A stretch of DNA of 18,990 nt, from positions 1 to 18,990 of the forward strand of contig CAZJZI010000048.1 in the NCBI GenBank assembly GCA_964550435.1, in the 5' to 3' direction. Made by a program: the position numbers and the translations under genes. Within the stretch, counting starts at the first letter, position 1. Each line of letters starts with the position of its first letter. Source of the DNA: UBA11400 sp964550435. Lineage in GTDB: Bacteria > Bacteroidota > Rhodothermia > Balneolales > HLUCCA01. Positions 1 to 7,999 of the stretch are shown one piece after another. The notes beneath the pieces are model-generated. The model did not search any database. It saw only the letters and a program-made list of their open reading frames with translations, and was not told the origin of the DNA.

Positions 1-1076
1 GATCGTATTTCTGAGGATTTTACTTTCTTATTCGTCTCAGCTTGTCCTCTTAGAAATGACGAGGTTTCTCTTGACCGCTTAAGTATTTCATCAAGGGTTA
101 CGTTAACCTGATTTTGAAACTGCAAGACTTCGTTAAAAATCACATCGTTGAATCGATGCAATCCAATATCAATTTGTAACTGACTTAGTCGTGTTCTACA
201 GTCTTTTCTCCAATCGGATTTCAGTTTTTTAATTGATTTTAAAGCCTTCTCATCTCTGGAATCCAACACATTGGTTTGGAAATGGTGTCTCGACTCCTGA
301 AAGGTTCCCATGAACTCGACCAACGGAATAATTTGATCAAAGACCTCGTCACAAAGTTCTTTTATCCTATCGTGGTTCGATGAGCGAATCGCCTTGATTT
401 CATTCTTAAGACTCTCTGCAATTCGTACTTGTTGCTCAAGTTTTATTGGGTCTTCTCCATAGTCACAAGTATCATTCAGGAGTGCGGCAATCTTACTGAA
501 TAATCCGAAGTCTTGATAGTTGATTAGGGCCAGTTGTTCTAATAACTCTACCGATAAAGACTTTGATACCCTGACCCATCTAATCTGATGCATTTCCGCT
601 GGAAATTCCGACACTTCCTTTCCAATTGCTTTCAGGGTACCCATTTTAATGGAGTGTAACCCAGATTTTAAAGAAACTCTGACTCGTTTAAGTGCTTTGC
701 CTAGTTTTGTGAGTGCCGAATCATTTGCAATCTTGTTGTAACAAATAGCTGTTTGAGGATATTCCCTGCGGATAGGGAGATCGTGTTGCCAGGTTCCAAG
801 AGCCTGGTAAAAATCCTGGATTCTGTCACGCTGCGACATCGAGATTGAGATTTTATCCAACTCATCTCTCAGCTCATCAATTCCTTCAAGTAGTGTCAAA
901 AAGTCATAATCGTTTTTAACCGATTTATTTAGCTTTCTAACAGTATTTGTTACAGATAACTCAGCTTGTTCTAGAAGCTCTTCTCGATATTGTACAAGAA
1001 ATGGAAGCACTGTTTTGTCGAAGGCCACCCTGACCACGCGAACATCTTCGGAAACTGTAGAATCTAATTTGAGCAT
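1..1076 (-). CDS. Large helical protein of unknown function (partial, runs off left edge)
   Basis: An uninterrupted minus-strand frame runs from an ATG at 1076-1074 to the window edge, at least 358 codons, with no stop. The protein begins MLKLDSTVSEDVRVVRVAF. It is charged and almost wholly helix-forming, with many Leu/Ile/Glu/Lys heptad-like stretches (for example residues 45-85 and 235-270) and a basic segment KLGKALKRVRVSLK near residues 125-140. I see no signal peptide, no clear membrane segment and no catalytic motif in the visible part. No Shine-Dalgarno precedes the ATG, so the start is the best available rather than proven. It is divergent from the amidase gene across about 145 bp. 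I do not recognise the family. A scaffold, an envelope-associated coiled-coil protein, or the N-terminus of a larger protein with a C-terminal domain outside the window are all possible. The coding call rests on the long open frame and protein-like composition. Confidence 0.8.
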   Translation of the reverse strand, partial: MLKLDSTVSEDVRVVRVAFDKTVLPFLVQYREELLEQAELSVTNTVRKLNKSVKNDYDFLTLLEGIDELRDELDKISISMSQRDRIQDFYQALGTWQHDLPIRREYPQTAICYNKIANDSALTKLGKALKRVRVSLKSGLHSIKMGTLKAIGKEVSEFPAEMHQIRWVRVSKSLSVELLEQLALINYQDFGLFSKIAALLNDTCDYGEDPIKLEQQVRIAESLKNEIKAIRSSNHDRIKELCDEVFDQIIPLVEFMGTFQESRHHFQTNVLDSRDEKALKSIKKLKSDWRKDCRTRLSQLQIDIGLHRFNDVIFNEVLQFQNQVNVTLDEILKRSRETSSFLRGQAETNKKVKSSEIR

Positions 1077-1167
1077 ACACGCTTGACACGTTTTGTTTTA
1101 TAAAATGGAATCTAATCAAATTTGCATCGACAAAAAACTCACTATATCACTTCTGCCTGTAATTTTC

Positions 1168-1175
1168 TAAATTTG
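1168..1175 (+). promoter_or_regulatory. Bacteroidota-type -7 promoter element candidate for the amidase-udk pair
   Basis: TAAATTTG matches the TAnnTTTG -7 consensus of the Bacteroidota primary sigma factor exactly. It lies about 45-65 bases before the two candidate amidase starts. No convincing TTTG/TTG -33 element sits 19-21 bases upstream. A competing arrangement is TTTG at 1092-1095, 21 bases, then CAAATTTG at 1117-1124 (one mismatch in the -7). A perfect TTGACA at 1083-1088 has only a weak TGGAAT at 17 bases. The promoter is inferred. Confidence 0.35.
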
Positions 1176-1221
1176 AAGGCGTTAACAGTCTTATACAACT
1201 TTAAATCCCAGGACTACCCAC

Positions 1222-2589
1222 TTGCCGGCTACCCCAATTATGTATTCAAGTACAAATCCTGTTACGCAATCACCAGATAATTTTTGGCGATTGGTATTGT
1301 TAACTCTTCTTCTCTTTTTTCCACTAGTTTCAGCGGCACAATCTGTACTACCGCGAATTTCTGTAGCTGAACGCTCGGATGGACTTGGATACGTTATTCG
1401 CTATCATTTTAGTTCAGCGCCCGATTCTTTTAAAGTGTTCCAACCCTCAGCCAATCTGATTCAGGTTGCCATCTACAAAAATGGAGTATCCCTTACGAGT
1501 ACTCAACTTCCGTCAGGTAGTGCGGGCATTCATGGCATGAATTTGACCGAGATTCCGGGTGGATTTGGAACTGACATCAGACTTCCAGGTACTCGGGCAT
1601 ATCTTGCAAAAGCATATCCAGATGCTAATGGCAGACATTTGTTAGTCGGATTGACTGAAATCTCAATGCGCGAGCTGGACATCCTGACAGACGGTCAACC
1701 TGTGATCGATTGGTTAACAGCACACAGAACACCAGTTGAACCTGATTCTGAAGTTCTTGCCGATTCTCTGGACCTGGCCATTGCTGAATTATCCGAATCT
1801 ATTCAGAGTGCCGACACACTCGATGCTGTTCAAAGTACACCTTTACCTGATTCTCTGGCTACCCCAATCCTGAATTTGAATAATTCCACAAACCAAAGAC
1901 CCAGACTCCGTACTATTGTACTTGACGCTGGACATGGCGGTAGAGACTCGGGAGCACTTGGTCAGCGTGGGACTCGTGAAAAAGACGTGGCTTTATCGGT
2001 TGTTAAAAAACTTGGTGCCTACATTAATGAACATTTACCTGAGATCAACTTGGTTTATACTCGTTCCGATGATACGTTTATCCCACTTGAAGAACGTGGA
2101 AGCATAGCTAACAGAGCTAGAGGAGACTTATTTGTATCGGTCCATGCTAATGCGGCCCGGAGTCGACAGGCGTACGGCGCTGAAGTATTTTTCTTAGGGG
2201 TTGCCCGAACGGAGTCTGCTCTTGAAGTCATGAAAAAGGAAAATGAGGTTATTCTGTTAGAAGATGCCAACACCAGGTCACGAGAGCTTTCTGAAGAAGA
2301 ATTGATTCTATATGAATTGAATAATATCGGATATATGAGTGCTTCACAACGACTTGCAGAACTTGTGGAACGCCAGTTCGCTGAGCGCGCGCAACGCAGG
2401 TCAAGAGGTGTCAAACAAGCCGGATTCATCGTTTTATATCATGCCTCTATGCCCGCAATTTTAGTAGAATTGGGTTTTATTTCGAACGCAAATGAAGAAC
2501 GCTACCTTGCCAGTGACTCCGGACAAAGCATATTGGCGTCTGCAATATTCAGGGCTATCAGAGAGTACAAAGAAATTATTGAACATTAA
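1222..2589 (+). CDS. Secreted N-acetylmuramoyl-L-alanine amidase (Amidase_3 family)
   Basis: This is a zinc amidase that cleaves the bond between MurNAc and L-Ala in peptidoglycan, probably in the periplasm during cell division or wall turnover. Residues 21-40 form a signal peptide (core RLVLLTLLLFFPLVSA, then AQS). Residues 43-150 are a beta-rich AMIN-like domain, and residues 165-225 a low-complexity Asp/Ser/Leu linker. The catalytic domain spans about 230-455, with zinc ligands H238 (LDAGHGG), E253 (TREKD) and H308 (VSVHAN) and the catalytic Glu E416 (AILVELGF). A helical insert around 340-385 sits where the autoinhibitory helix of division amidases lies, so control by an EnvC-like activator is plausible. 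Start choice is open: TTG at 1222 has AGGA 8 bases upstream, while ATG at 1240 lacks a Shine-Dalgarno but leaves a normal signal peptide. udk follows after 11 bases, suggesting co-transcription. Confidence 0.95.
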   Translation: MPATPIMYSSTNPVTQSPDNFWRLVLLTLLLFFPLVSAAQSVLPRISVAERSDGLGYVIRYHFSSAPDSFKVFQPSANLIQVAIYKNGVSLTSTQLPSGSAGIHGMNLTEIPGGFGTDIRLPGTRAYLAKAYPDANGRHLLVGLTEISMRELDILTDGQPVIDWLTAHRTPVEPDSEVLADSLDLAIAELSESIQSADTLDAVQSTPLPDSLATPILNLNNSTNQRPRLRTIVLDAGHGGRDSGALGQRGTREKDVALSVVKKLGAYINEHLPEINLVYTRSDDTFIPLEERGSIANRARGDLFVSVHANAARSRQAYGAEVFFLGVARTESALEVMKKENEVILLEDANTRSRELSEEELILYELNNIGYMSASQRLAELVERQFAERAQRRSRGVKQAGFIVLYHASMPAILVELGFISNANEERYLASDSGQSILASAIFRAIREYKEIIEH

Positions 2590-2600
2590 TCGATTTTTAT

Positions 2601-3221
2601 ATGAGTCCGTTTATTATTGGTGTGGCTGGAGGAAGTGGATCGGGTAAAACAACTGTTGTAAATCACATCATTGAGCGTGTAGGAAAGGATAATCTGGTTC
2701 TGATCCAACACGATTCGTACTATCGTGATCTTAAGCATCTTAATTTTGAAGACCGGGCAAAACAGAATTTCGATCATCCATCATCACTTGAAACCGAACT
2801 GATGGTTCGGCATATTGAAGCACTTTCAAAAGGTTACAGCGTCGAGGTTCCTGTATATGATTTCAAGAATCATGTACGTAAAGAAGAGAGCGTATCACTG
2901 GCACCGAAACCCGTCATTTTGATTGATGGTATCCTCATTTTCTTTGAAAAAGAGCTCCGTGATCTGATGCATTTAAAATTATTTGTCGACACTGACTCTG
3001 ACGTCAGATTGGTTCGTCGTATGCGCCGGGATATTATTGAGAGGCAGCGAACGGTAGAGAGTGTTCTGGACCAGTATGAAAAATTTGTACGCACAATGCA
3101 CCTTGAGTTTGTGGAACCAACAAAGCGATACGCTGATATTATTATCCCGCATGGTGGTGAGAATCAGGCTGCATTAGACATGCTAAACGCATTAATCAGC
3201 GGAAAACTGTTAGTAAATTAA
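2601..3221 (+). CDS. udk: Uridine kinase
   Basis: It phosphorylates uridine (and cytidine) to UMP/CMP in the pyrimidine salvage pathway, in the cytoplasm. The 206-residue length is normal for bacterial Udk. The P-loop is GGSGSGKT at residues 10-17. A substrate-site segment QHDSYYRDL lies at about 36-44, and FDHPSS near 57-62 is the conserved uridine-binding region. VPVYDF lies near 83-88, LIDGIL near 107-112 matches the Walker B position, and the arginine-rich lid VRRMRRDIIERQR is at about 138-150. All these fit the family. It starts 11 bases after the amidase stop, so it is probably the second gene of that unit. Its TAA abuts the coaX stop codon on the other strand. Confidence 0.95.
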   Translation: MSPFIIGVAGGSGSGKTTVVNHIIERVGKDNLVLIQHDSYYRDLKHLNFEDRAKQNFDHPSSLETELMVRHIEALSKGYSVEVPVYDFKNHVRKEESVSLAPKPVILIDGILIFFEKELRDLMHLKLFVDTDSDVRLVRRMRRDIIERQRTVESVLDQYEKFVRTMHLEFVEPTKRYADIIIPHGGENQAALDMLNALISGKLLVN

Positions 3222-3932
3222 TCAAATGTGAAGTAATCGAAGTCCTTCGAAAACTAAATTCGGATGATAATTAGTCTTTTTTTCACCTAAGTTCATCAGA
3301 ATAGCTGCGTCACCTCCACTTAGCCAAATGACCGATTCAGGGTCATCGTCTAAAAAGCGTTGAACATGATCTCTGACCATGTTCTGAAAGCTTCCGGTTA
3401 GTCCCCATTGAAGCGCTTCGGTTGTAGATTTCGGAGGCCATATTGCGGGACGAACCCGATCTACAACTGGGAGCGAAGGTGCATGGTTTCGAAGACCATG
3501 TTCCATAGCAGCGATACCTGGCGCTATTACTCCACCCCGAAATACCCCATTTCGATCCATGAAATCTATCGTTGTCGCAGTTCCGGCATCAACCACGATC
3601 ACTGACTGCTTTTGGGATAATAACCAGGCTCCATAACAAGCTAAAACTCGATCTAATCCCAGAGTTTGAGGCGTTTTGTAATCCAGAATTGACGTTGAAA
3701 TTTTTTGCAGCGTGACATGAGTAACTTTTTCTCCCAATTCAGAACAGATTCTATCTGCAATATTTCCAACAACACTACACATTCTAAACGATTCGCCAGT
3801 TTTTGCAAGCATTCCCATCCAAACCAAAGCATCGCCAATTTTATCATGAGGAACCCGTAACTTCATACTCCATTCTCCCTCGGCAAATTCAGCAACTTTG
3901 ATCAGACTGTTTCCTACATCGATATAAAGCAT
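3222..3932 (-). CDS. coaX: Type III pantothenate kinase
   Basis: It catalyses the first step of coenzyme A synthesis, ATP-dependent phosphorylation of pantothenate, without the feedback inhibition typical of type I CoaA. The protein has the ASKHA-fold signatures of CoaX: DVGNS at residues 5-9 (phosphate 1), GLDR at 92-95 in the pantothenate site (candidate catalytic Asp94), DAGTATT at 115-121 (phosphate 2), GGVIAPG at 133-139 and SGGDA at 205-209. The length of 236 residues is slightly short of the usual 240-260 but covers all motifs. It converges with udk with no bases between the two stop codons, and is divergent from the downstream dehydrogenase. A sigma70-like promoter lies directly upstream. 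Confidence 0.95.
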   Translation of the reverse strand: MLYIDVGNSLIKVAEFAEGEWSMKLRVPHDKIGDALVWMGMLAKTGESFRMCSVVGNIADRICSELGEKVTHVTLQKISTSILDYKTPQTLGLDRVLACYGAWLLSQKQSVIVVDAGTATTIDFMDRNGVFRGGVIAPGIAAMEHGLRNHAPSLPVVDRVRPAIWPPKSTTEALQWGLTGSFQNMVRDHVQRFLDDDPESVIWLSGGDAAILMNLGEKKTNYHPNLVFEGLRLLHI

Positions 3933-3952
3933 AAGAATTTCAGATAAATTGA

Positions 3953-3981
3953 TTTATATGGATCGTGTGGGTAGTTTACAA
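3953..3981 (-). promoter_or_regulatory. Sigma70-like promoter candidate for coaX
   Basis: Read on the minus strand, TTGTAA (plus 3976-3981) is followed after exactly 17 bases by TATAAA (plus 3953-3958), about 20 bases before the coaX ATG. This would give a short leader. Spacing and both hexamers are near the sigma70 consensus. Bacteroidota-like organisms often use a different consensus, so this is a candidate only. Confidence 0.4.
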
Positions 3982-3982
3982 C

Positions 3983-4004
3983 GTTAGTAAGTTAGAACGC
4001 TAAC
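3983..4004. repeat. Small GTTAG repeat and inverted repeat in the coaX/SDR divergent region
   Basis: GTTAG occurs at 3983-3987 and 3991-3995, and its inverse CTAAC at 4000-4004. The last two form a 5-bp inverted repeat around AACG. It sits between the two divergent genes, 30 bases before the dehydrogenase start. It could be an operator, but arms this short can arise by chance. Confidence 0.25.
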
Positions 4005-4033
4005 ATTTCAATAGTAAGGTAGGAATATTATTT

Positions 4034-4744
4034 ATGGATTTAAGTAACAAAACGGCCATCGTTACAGGTGCAAGTTCCGGACTTGGTGCTGATTTTTCCC
4101 GCAGACTGGTACAAAAGGGAGCCAAAGTTTACGGACTCGCCCGCCGGAAGAACAAACTTGACGACCTTGCGACACAACTCGGTGATGCCTTTATCGGGGT
4201 TGAAATGGATATCACGGACGAAGATCGTGTTAGATCCTGGGTTTCTGAGACATTTAACGATACTGCGCCCGATATTTTGATCAATAATGCGGGAATCGGG
4301 AAATTTGGAGATGTTGACGCACTTTCGAGTGAAGATTGGCATAAAATGATCAACCTGAATTTGAATGCCGTTTTCTACATGACTTCGGTTATTGTTCCTT
4401 TGATGAAACAAAATGAGAATATCTGTCACATAGTTAATATTGCCTCAATTGCTGGTCGGCTGGGGAATCCTAAACTTTCGGGCTATAATGCCACAAAATT
4501 TGCCCTTGGCGGATTCAGTGATGCTTTGATGAAAGAACTTCGTGAGTATGGAATTAAAGTAACTTGTATGTATCCGGGATCCATTGCAACTGAATTTTTC
4601 ATGCACTCTGGAGGAAGTTTGTCACCAAATATGATGCAATCAAATGATGTTGCTACTGTTTTGGTTAATTTACTCGAGATGCCCGATAATTTCCTGATAG
4701 ATGAAATAGTTATGCGCCCTTTGAATCCGAAAAAGAAGAGCTGA
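4034..4744 (+). CDS. Short-chain dehydrogenase/reductase (classical SDR)
   Basis: This is an NAD(P)H-dependent oxidoreductase of the classical SDR family, 236 residues, cytoplasmic. The Rossmann motif TGASSGLG lies at residues 11-18, NNAG at 84-87 and the active-site residues at S138, Y151 and K155 (YNATK). Arginines at 37-38 at the end of beta-2 favour NADPH. The closest general type is the 3-oxoacyl-ACP reductase-like or YdfG-like group, but SDR substrates cannot be assigned from sequence alone. AGGA at 4021-4024, nine bases upstream, supports the start. The next gene begins three bases after its stop, so the two are probably co-transcribed. Confidence 0.92.
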   Translation: MDLSNKTAIVTGASSGLGADFSRRLVQKGAKVYGLARRKNKLDDLATQLGDAFIGVEMDITDEDRVRSWVSETFNDTAPDILINNAGIGKFGDVDALSSEDWHKMINLNLNAVFYMTSVIVPLMKQNENICHIVNIASIAGRLGNPKLSGYNATKFALGGFSDALMKELREYGIKVTCMYPGSIATEFFMHSGGSLSPNMMQSNDVATVLVNLLEMPDNFLIDEIVMRPLNPKKKS

Positions 4745-4747
4745 AAA

Positions 4748-5137
4748 ATGGATACACGAACCTGTTTCTTCCTGTTGATACTGCTTATCCCATTTACCGT
4801 CATTTCGTGTGACGAGGTGGAGAAACCATCCATTGATGAAGCAACCTATGAGGCTTTACTATATGAAAGTGAGTTGATTTTCGCGCTTCATACACAAACT
4901 ATGGACACTGTACTTACTCAATCCCTTTTAGACTCTATGTGGACTAAATACAACGTCACAGCCGAAGAGTTTGAACAGAGTCACAGACTCTATGAACGTG
5001 ACGTCGAGGAACAACTGGAGCGCGTGTTGAGAGTTGCAGAAAAACTCGGAAGTGAACATGAGAAATTAGAACTTAAATTGTATGATTTAAGAGAAGAAGA
5101 ACGACTTGAAAGGCGGAAAGAGGCCGGAATTGACTAA
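4748..5137 (+). CDS. Small lipoprotein, DUF4296-like
   Basis: This 129-residue protein has a hydrophobic leader (FFLLILLIPFTV) and a lipobox-like VISC with the acylated Cys at 21, so it is probably an envelope lipoprotein. The mature part is helical and acidic: EALLYESELIFALH (about 35-48), then YNVTAEEFEQSHRLY (about 68-82), then a charged coiled-coil-like tail rich in Glu and Arg. Size, lipobox and the pattern of an early helix, a 'Y..T.eeF..s...Y' segment and a helical tail resemble the DUF4296 family common in Bacteroidota. This comparison is from memory and no function is known. The start lies three bases after the dehydrogenase stop, with a purine-rich AAGAAGAG upstream. Its stop lies nine bases from the end of the converging recQ. 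Confidence 0.85.
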   Translation: MDTRTCFFLLILLIPFTVISCDEVEKPSIDEATYEALLYESELIFALHTQTMDTVLTQSLLDSMWTKYNVTAEEFEQSHRLYERDVEEQLERVLRVAEKLGSEHEKLELKLYDLREEERLERRKEAGID

Positions 5138-5146
5138 TTTCTCTGG

Positions 5147-7066
5147 CTATTTTGGTCTAAAGAAGGTGTCTTTACGGCTATAGACTACTTTTTTCTGCTG
5201 AACGAGCCATTTAAGCGCGATTTTGACTTCTCGTTCGTTTTGGTTTGATTTTTCAACCAACTCATGTAGACTGATTGGGTTACTTTTAATAAAGTCCATA
5301 ACCATGGTCAAAATTTTTGAATCAGGTATCGTTTTACCCTCCGTTGATGCCAGGCAACGGTCGCACATTTCGCAGCGTTTTGGGACATTTTCTTCTCCGA
5401 AATAAGATCGTATATAATAACTTCTGCATTGCCTGGTTTTCGAATATCCGATCATTTTCTCAAGTTTGTTGAGCTGGATATCCCGGAAGTGTTCAGCCTC
5501 CTGACGGGTAACCGGTAGCCTGTTTGATCTGTGTTCTACGAGACGTACAATTGGATCATCCGTCTGCGAACGGTAATCAAGTACACCTTCATTTTTTAGC
5601 ACTTCAAGTCCCTTGATGAGTCCATTATAGGTAATTTCTAGTTTTGAAATAACCATATCTGCCGGCAGGTAGTGAAAGTCGTTTGATGCCTCAGGCAAGT
5701 AAATTCGAATTAATTGGTCAACAAAATCAGCTTTTGCCTCGTTTGCATATCCCTCTACTAATTCAATAAGTGATTCTCGACCAATTATAAAATAAATTCC
5801 CATCGTCGGTTCAGAGAGTTCATTCATTTCAATGACGCCAAGCCTGTTTAATATTCGAAGTGCCGATCGTATTGTATTTGGTCGAAATCCAGTACGAGTT
5901 GCCAAAGAGACTAATGAAATCAGCTCGGGTTCCGGATGTTCGGATCCAACTGCAAGATGAAGAGCATCAGCAAGTGCTGTATAGGTTTTTGAGAGCGAAT
6001 CATAGTCAGGATAAGAATCTTCGACACGTTTTTTTGCTTGATTGATGTCGGAATTCCTGACCAGGAGTGTTGGGAAACTGAGTTCTCCATCTCGACCAGC
6101 ACGTCCGGCCTCCTGGTAGTAGGCTTCAAGAGAGTATGACATATCGAAGTGTATTACATAACGGCAATCGGGTTTGTCAATTCCCATTCCAAATGCGTTG
6201 GTAGCCACTACGACTCTGAGTGTATTATCTATCCATTGCTTCTGAATTCTGGCGCGGTCTTCGGAAGGGAGACCAGCATGGTATGCTTCACATGCGATTC
6301 CTTCAGCTCGGATACTTGCAGCAAGTTCATTACACAACCTTCGTGTACCTGCATAAATCAATCCTGATCCAGGAGCCTTCTTAACCATCTGAATAAGTCT
6401 GGTTTCTTTTTGCTCGGTTACGTCGACCCACCATTTCAGATTTTTGCGTTCGAATCCCTTGGATAGCACAGTTGGATTGCTGAAGCCCAATACACGTTTG
6501 ATATCCTCACTTACTTTCGGGGTTGCGGTGGCTGTTAGTGCCATCCATCGTGTTTTACCGACACAAGCATCGATATTTTCTCGAATTTTCCTGTAAGGTG
6601 GTCTAAAATCATGCCCCCATTCTGAAATGCAATGTGCTTCATCTACCGCTACTAATTGAATATTCAGATTAGCAGCTTCGTGTTGAAAGAAAGATGTTTC
6701 CAGTCGTTCAGGAGCGCAATAAAGTAGCGTATACATACCATTTGCGGCATTCACAATGCGCTGTTCAACTTCTTTTTTTGATATCGTACTATTAATAAAT
6801 GTAGCAGATACACCACGAGCTTTTAGTTGATCCACCTGGTCCTGCATCAAGGCAACCAATGGAGAAATGACAAGTGTTAGACCCGGTAGTACTGTCGCTG
6901 GAACCTGATAACACAGAGATTTCCCCCCACCTGTCGGGAAGAGAACCAGCGTCTCATTTCCTGCCAGCACCGATTTGACCACATCATCCTGTCCTGGGCG
7001 AAATGTATCAAATCCCCAGTGTTTCTTAAGATTCGCAAGAGCCTGGTCAAATAGTTCGTTACTCAT
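5147..7066 (-). CDS. recQ: RecQ-family ATP-dependent DNA helicase
   Basis: This is a 3'-5' superfamily 2 DNA helicase for recombination and repair. The core covers residues 1-345: FRPGQ at 22-26 (motif 0), TGGGKS at 45-50 (Walker A), DEAH at 142-145, TATATP at 178-183, and YQEAGRAGRDG at 317-327 (motif VI). About 200 residues of mixed helical, winged-helix-like sequence follow. Then come the zinc cysteines C547, C565, C568 and C571, and a final segment of about 65 residues that looks like one small helical or winged-helix domain. In E. coli RecQ the zinc site directly follows the core, so this protein belongs to the variant with a long intervening region, and no typical HRDC domain is evident. 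It is 639 residues and appears intact. The sdh terminator lies upstream, so it should have its own promoter. Confidence 0.95.
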   Translation of the reverse strand: MSNELFDQALANLKKHWGFDTFRPGQDDVVKSVLAGNETLVLFPTGGGKSLCYQVPATVLPGLTLVISPLVALMQDQVDQLKARGVSATFINSTISKKEVEQRIVNAANGMYTLLYCAPERLETSFFQHEAANLNIQLVAVDEAHCISEWGHDFRPPYRKIRENIDACVGKTRWMALTATATPKVSEDIKRVLGFSNPTVLSKGFERKNLKWWVDVTEQKETRLIQMVKKAPGSGLIYAGTRRLCNELAASIRAEGIACEAYHAGLPSEDRARIQKQWIDNTLRVVVATNAFGMGIDKPDCRYVIHFDMSYSLEAYYQEAGRAGRDGELSFPTLLVRNSDINQAKKRVEDSYPDYDSLSKTYTALADALHLAVGSEHPEPELISLVSLATRTGFRPNTIRSALRILNRLGVIEMNELSEPTMGIYFIIGRESLIELVEGYANEAKADFVDQLIRIYLPEASNDFHYLPADMVISKLEITYNGLIKGLEVLKNEGVLDYRSQTDDPIVRLVEHRSNRLPVTRQEAEHFRDIQLNKLEKMIGYSKTRQCRSYYIRSYFGEENVPKRCEMCDRCLASTEGKTIPDSKILTMVMDFIKSNPISLHELVEKSNQNEREVKIALKWLVQQKKVVYSRKDTFFRPK

Positions 7067-7094
7067 GGATTAAAGTTAGTGAATTTGTGTCATT

Positions 7095-7111
7095 GTGAAT
7101 CAAAAATTCAC
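7095..7111. repeat. Inverted repeat in the recQ leader
   Basis: GTGAAT (7095-7100) and ATTCAC (7106-7111) are perfect 6-bp arms around CAAAA, about 30 bases upstream of the recQ start. A further GTGAATT lies at 7079-7085. It could be an operator or a small leader hairpin. There is no match I can name. Confidence 0.3.
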
Positions 7112-7181
7112 GAATTACTGAATCGGATATTTTTAATACCAAATAACTAGATACGCAAGTTAAGTTTATGCCAAAAACAAC

Positions 7182-7210
7182 AAAGCCGGATTCTTTTGGA
7201 ATCCGGCTTT
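7182..7210 (-). terminator. Rho-independent terminator of the sdhCAB operon
   Basis: AAAGCCGGATT at 7182-7192 pairs perfectly with AATCCGGCTTT at 7200-7210 around a 7-base loop. Read on the minus strand, the 11-bp stem is followed by a T-rich tract (GTTGTTTTTGG). On the plus strand there is no T tract, so it acts on minus-strand transcription. It begins 28 bases after the sdhB stop and separates sdhCAB from recQ. Confidence 0.9.
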
Positions 7211-7238
7211 GGATGCTAATGCAAATATTGATGACGTT

Positions 7239-7982
7239 TTAGAGTGCCTTTAAGTACTCCCGTCGCATTTCAGCAATGGCTTGAATGGAGATTTCTTTCG
7301 GACATACCGCTTCGCACTCACCGAAGTTCGAACAGTCACCAAATCCTTCTTTTTCCATTTGCTCGACCATTCGAACAACACGGCGTTTACGCTCAGGCTG
7401 ACCCTGTGGTAGATGAGCAAATTGTGAAATTTTTGCTGCAGTAAACAACGAAGCTGATGCATTTGGACAAGCTGCAACACATGCACCACAGCCAATACAG
7501 GCCGCGTAATCGAATGCCAGGTCCGCGTCTTCTTTTCGAATCGGAATTGCGTTCGCATCGGGAGCAGAATTGGTGTTTACCGAGATATATCCACCTGCAG
7601 CCTGAATACGATCAAATGCAGAACGGTCCACTACCAGGTCCTTAATCAATGGAAACGCAGTGGCTCTCCAAGGCTCAACTACAATCGTATCACCGTTCTT
7701 GTAGTGTCGCATGTGAAGTTGGCAGGCGGCCGTTCCTTTTTGTGGTCCGTGTGCTTGACCGTCGATCATCATATTACAGGATCCACAAATCCCTTCACGA
7801 CAGTCATGATCGAACTCAACCGGCTCATCACCTTTTTTCATCAGTTGCTCGTTCAGGTGATCGAACATTTCCAAAAAGGACATATGCTCACTCACCCCAT
7901 CGAGTTTATAATCTACTAGTTTTCCCGGAGTGGATGCATTTTTTTGTCTCCACACCTTCAGATTAATGGTCATTGTACTCAT
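7239..7982 (-). CDS. sdhB: Succinate dehydrogenase / fumarate reductase iron-sulfur subunit
   Basis: This electron-transfer subunit of complex II carries electrons from the flavoprotein to the membrane quinone site. It has the N-terminal plant-type ferredoxin domain with C61, C66, C69 and C87 for [2Fe-2S]. The C-terminal domain has CIGCGACVAACP at 162-173 plus C217, C223 and C227, giving one [4Fe-4S] and one [3Fe-4S] cluster. The length of 247 fits the family, and the sequence style is of the type paired with a single cytochrome b subunit. AAGGA at plus 7989-7993, six bases before the ATG at 7982, supports this start. An in-frame ATG three codons on is less well placed. It lies 17 bases after sdhA and is followed by a strong terminator. 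Confidence 0.97.
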   Translation of the reverse strand: MSTMTINLKVWRQKNASTPGKLVDYKLDGVSEHMSFLEMFDHLNEQLMKKGDEPVEFDHDCREGICGSCNMMIDGQAHGPQKGTAACQLHMRHYKNGDTIVVEPWRATAFPLIKDLVVDRSAFDRIQAAGGYISVNTNSAPDANAIPIRKEDADLAFDYAACIGCGACVAACPNASASLFTAAKISQFAHLPQGQPERKRRVVRMVEQMEKEGFGDCSNFGECEAVCPKEISIQAIAEMRREYLKAL

Positions 7983-7999
7983 AATACTTCCTTAATTCC

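Noticed and set aside
1083..1111. TTGACA perfect -35 hexamer upstream of the amidase
   Set aside because: The -10 at 17 bases is only TGGAAT and the stronger TATAAA lies 10 bases away, too close. The TAAATTTG element at 1168 fits this type of organism better.
4483..4833. Minus-strand open frame of 116 codons
   Set aside because: It crosses the dehydrogenase and lipoprotein genes antisense and has no family-like features.
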